From a virus, in IMG/VR virus record IMGVR_UViG_3300036715_000875, positions 1 to 64,000 of that record: a stretch of 64,000 nucleotides of DNA; one strand, given 5' to 3'. Within the stretch, counting starts at the first letter, position 1. Every line of letters begins with the position of its first letter. This document shows positions 62,372-64,000 of the stretch, one piece after another. The translations under genes were made by a program, and so were the position numbers. The notes below the pieces were generated by a model. It made no database searches, was not told the origin of the DNA, and saw only the letters and a list, made by a program, of their open reading frames with translations.

Positions 62372-62684
62372 CTGACTCGCCAGCAGTTGTACCCATAATT
62401 TGGGCAGTTAGTTTTTCAAGGGAGTAATCCTTGTTTTCTACTGCAAAGCGAATCATCGTAAGCTCTTCAAGAAGCTCAGGATTATTTAGGCCAAGGCGGC
62501 TAACAAGCTTACTGATAAGCAACTTAATTGGAAAGTTATCCTTATTTGTATTCAAAAGCTGTAAGCTTTCACCAACAAGGGAAAGACCCTCAATAAACAT
62601 CTCATAAGCATCTTTTGTTGATACTTCCTCATCCGCTACTTGTACAGTATTATCTACTGGTACTAACTCTTCATCTTTTGGCAT
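62355..62684 (-). CDS. Hypothetical acidic helical protein
   Basis: The 109-residue product has a disordered acidic N terminus and a helical body (EMFIEGLSLVGESLQLLNTN) with no cysteine or motif. AAAGGA precedes the ATG. It overlaps the sigma-4-like gene by 17 bases and is probably co-transcribed from the promoter at 63386. A role as partner of that protein is possible but not shown. Confidence 0.6.
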   Translation of the reverse strand: MPKDEELVPVDNTVQVADEEVSTKDAYEMFIEGLSLVGESLQLLNTNKDNFPIKLLISKLVSRLGLNNPELLEELTMIRFAVENKDYSLEKLTAQIMGTTAGESDAKAN

Positions 62685-62694
62685 TTTTGTTCCT

Positions 62695-63357
62695 TTATGG
62701 TATTAAGATTGATGATCTAAAAGATCTATTTTTATGGATATCTATTGTATACGCGTATACTCTAGCTCCAGAAGCTCTAGCTGAGCTAAATGTAGCAGAG
62801 TTAAGTGCACCTGTATTAGCAGCTGTACCTGTAGCTAACGTTGTACCGTCCTCAGCCTCTATAACATAAGCGGACGGGGTGCTTAGGGTTATACTAACAT
62901 TTATTGAAGTGGGCGAGCTAAGAACTGGTCCAGCTTTTGTAATCTGAGCGAGATTAGGAATATTTACAGTAGTTAAGACTTCTACAGTTCCATTATCCGT
63001 GAATACTATCTCAGTATTACTGATTGACTTTATCTTTTTTAGCCCAAATGTTAGTACATTAGTTCCCTTTAAGGTAAACGAACTAGTCCCTATGTATAAA
63101 TCAGGATTTCCTAGAGTTGCGTCAAAAATAATAGGTAGATCAGAAGTTTTAACCCCTACCTGTAAAGCTCCTGAAGCATCTAGCACTTTACCAATCTTAG
63201 ACAAAGCTGCATAGTTTAACCAGAAAGTCTCTACACCAGAACCTCTATTAATGGCTACACCTAGCGCTGAAGGACTAATAACTACTTCTCTAGTTACTAG
63301 TGGGTCTGTAGCAAAAGCTGCGTGAGAAAGACTTCTAAGGAGAATACCTGCATACAT
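62695..63357 (-). CDS. Virion-like beta protein
   Basis: The 220-residue protein has a beta pattern throughout and a C-terminal fibronectin-like part (about 140-210, VLSSPTSINVSITLSTPSAY onwards). Such domains are found on phage virion surfaces. GAGGTG precedes the ATG, and an ACTT-type promoter lies just upstream. An alternative is a surface or binding protein not tied to the virion. Confidence 0.5.
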   Translation of the reverse strand: MYAGILLRSLSHAAFATDPLVTREVVISPSALGVAINRGSGVETFWLNYAALSKIGKVLDASGALQVGVKTSDLPIIFDATLGNPDLYIGTSSFTLKGTNVLTFGLKKIKSISNTEIVFTDNGTVEVLTTVNIPNLAQITKAGPVLSSPTSINVSITLSTPSAYVIEAEDGTTLATGTAANTGALNSATFSSARASGARVYAYTIDIHKNRSFRSSILIP

Positions 63358-63385
63358 TTTTACACCTCTGGTTAACTGAAATTTT

Positions 63386-63399
63386 ATTATACTACAAGT
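63386..63399 (-). promoter_or_regulatory. Promoter, ACTT-N4-TATAAT type
   Basis: ACTT (63396-63399), GTAG and TATAAT (63386-63391), followed by AAAA. The start codon at 63357 is about 29 bases on. It overlaps the end of the gene upstream and would drive genes leftward from 63357, including the sigma-4-like gene. Confidence 0.65.
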
Positions 63400-63403
63400 A
63401 GGC

Positions 63404-64000
63404 TTAGCTATACTTGTTAAACTCTTTACCCACTATAAGCTCTTTGGTAGCCAACTTTGTAAGGTCACTTATTAAAGAGTAAGAAGTGATATTATACACC
63501 CCTTCGTGTTTCCATACCATTGTTGCCCAGTAGTCTATGCCATTAATAATGATTCTGCCTGCTAGCTTAGCTTCTGATCTAGCTATTTCTATAGTATTAA
63601 AGTTATTGGTGGTATATATTGTGGCTATACTTGCACGCTTTTTAATTATCACAGGTATTGTAGCGTTTATTAAGGCTCCCTTAATCTGAACTATTGTTGT
63701 AGAAAGTATATCAATAGCTACTCCATTAAGCTTCCATACACCAGGGTCATAGCTTGAGGCTACTACAGATACTGAAGTACTATAGTCTCCATTTATAGCA
63801 TTAGCAAATGATACAATAGGGGTAGCTTCAACTTCACTTAATGGAGGTGTTTCAAAGTAATAGAAGCCATTAGCATCATAGTATATATTTTCTCCTCCCC
63901 TAATTACGTTTAAGTTTCCTATAACTGGAAGTTTTATAGCTGCAACACTTACGTAGCCCTGTAAAATAGCTATAAAATCTTCAGGTAAGATATTATGATT
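63404..64000 (-). CDS. Partial CDS running off the right edge, virion-like
   Basis: Only the 3' part of the gene is in the window: 198 codons plus the stop are open to base 64000, and the true start lies outside. An internal GTG at 63652 is not needed as a start. The product is beta-rich with Ile, Val, Gly and Thr (NINGDYSTSVSVVASSYDPG-type strands) and ends IVGKEFNKYS. It resembles surface or fibre proteins. Family not recognised. Confidence 0.6.
   Translation of the reverse strand, partial: NHNILPEDFIAILQGYVSVAAIKLPVIGNLNVIRGGENIYYDANGFYYFETPPLSEVEATPIVSFANAINGDYSTSVSVVASSYDPGVWKLNGVAIDILSTTIVQIKGALINATIPVIIKKRASIATIYTTNNFNTIEIARSEAKLAGRIIINGIDYWATMVWKHEGVYNITSYSLISDLTKLATKELIVGKEFNKYS

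Noticed and set aside
1-64000. Prophage or lysogeny functions, CRISPR array, insertion sequences
   Set aside because: No integrase, repressor, att-like repeats, spaced direct-repeat array or transposase was found on either strand.

Overview
The window is 64 kb of a tailed double-stranded DNA phage genome that is visibly AT-rich. It carries a complete head module, a non-contractile tail module with a very large tape measure protein, a lysis cassette and a DNA-replication module. No tail sheath, integrase, immunity repressor, tRNA, IS element or CRISPR array is seen, so it reads as a virulent siphovirus. An M15-type endolysin weakly favours a Gram-negative host. The host cannot be named from the sequence. 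The window is not the whole genome, because a coding frame runs off the right edge.

Layout. 1-4594 (minus strand): a run of small, tightly coupled genes of unknown function, typical of early host-takeover genes. It includes several genes shorter than 60 codons. 4595-5074: a gene-free divergent region with three evenly spaced short repeats next to the terminase genes, a candidate packaging site or origin. 5075-13775 (plus): small and large terminase, portal, prohead protease with an internal scaffold start, decoration protein, major capsid protein, head-tail joining proteins, major tail protein. 13776-25634: an RNA pseudoknot candidate, tail assembly chaperones G and GT made by -1 frameshifting, and a 3702-residue tape measure. 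25634-33959: distal tail and hub genes, a collagen-like fibre and repeat-containing proteins. 34037-35451: lysis cassette. 35538-42872: virion and fibre proteins.

42861-60309 (minus strand) is the replication and nucleotide-metabolism module. Read in its transcription direction it holds KTSC and GNAT proteins, ATP-dependent DNA ligase, a SAP-like protein, dimeric dUTPase, a MerR-like regulator, a primase-helicase, a SNF2-type helicase, a sigma factor without region 4.2, a putative ssDNA-binding protein, dTMP kinase, 5'-3' exonuclease, family A DNA polymerase, a thymidylate-synthase homologue, dCMP deaminase, a DHFR-like protein, a PD-(D/E)XK nuclease and an SbcD/SbcC pair. 60378-64000 (minus) holds further proteins of unknown or virion-like character and a sigma region 4-like protein with a cysteine cluster.

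How it fits together. Five minus-strand genes are preceded by the same element, ACTT-N4-TATAAT, with no clear -35 box. The phage also encodes a sigma factor that appears to end before the -35-reading domain, and a separate region-4-like protein. The thymidylate-synthase homologue has Asp where Asn is expected at the base-discriminating position, as in T4 dCMP hydroxymethylase. With a dUTPase/dCTPase-family enzyme, a dNMP kinase and a DHFR-like protein, this makes a modified-cytosine genome a testable idea.
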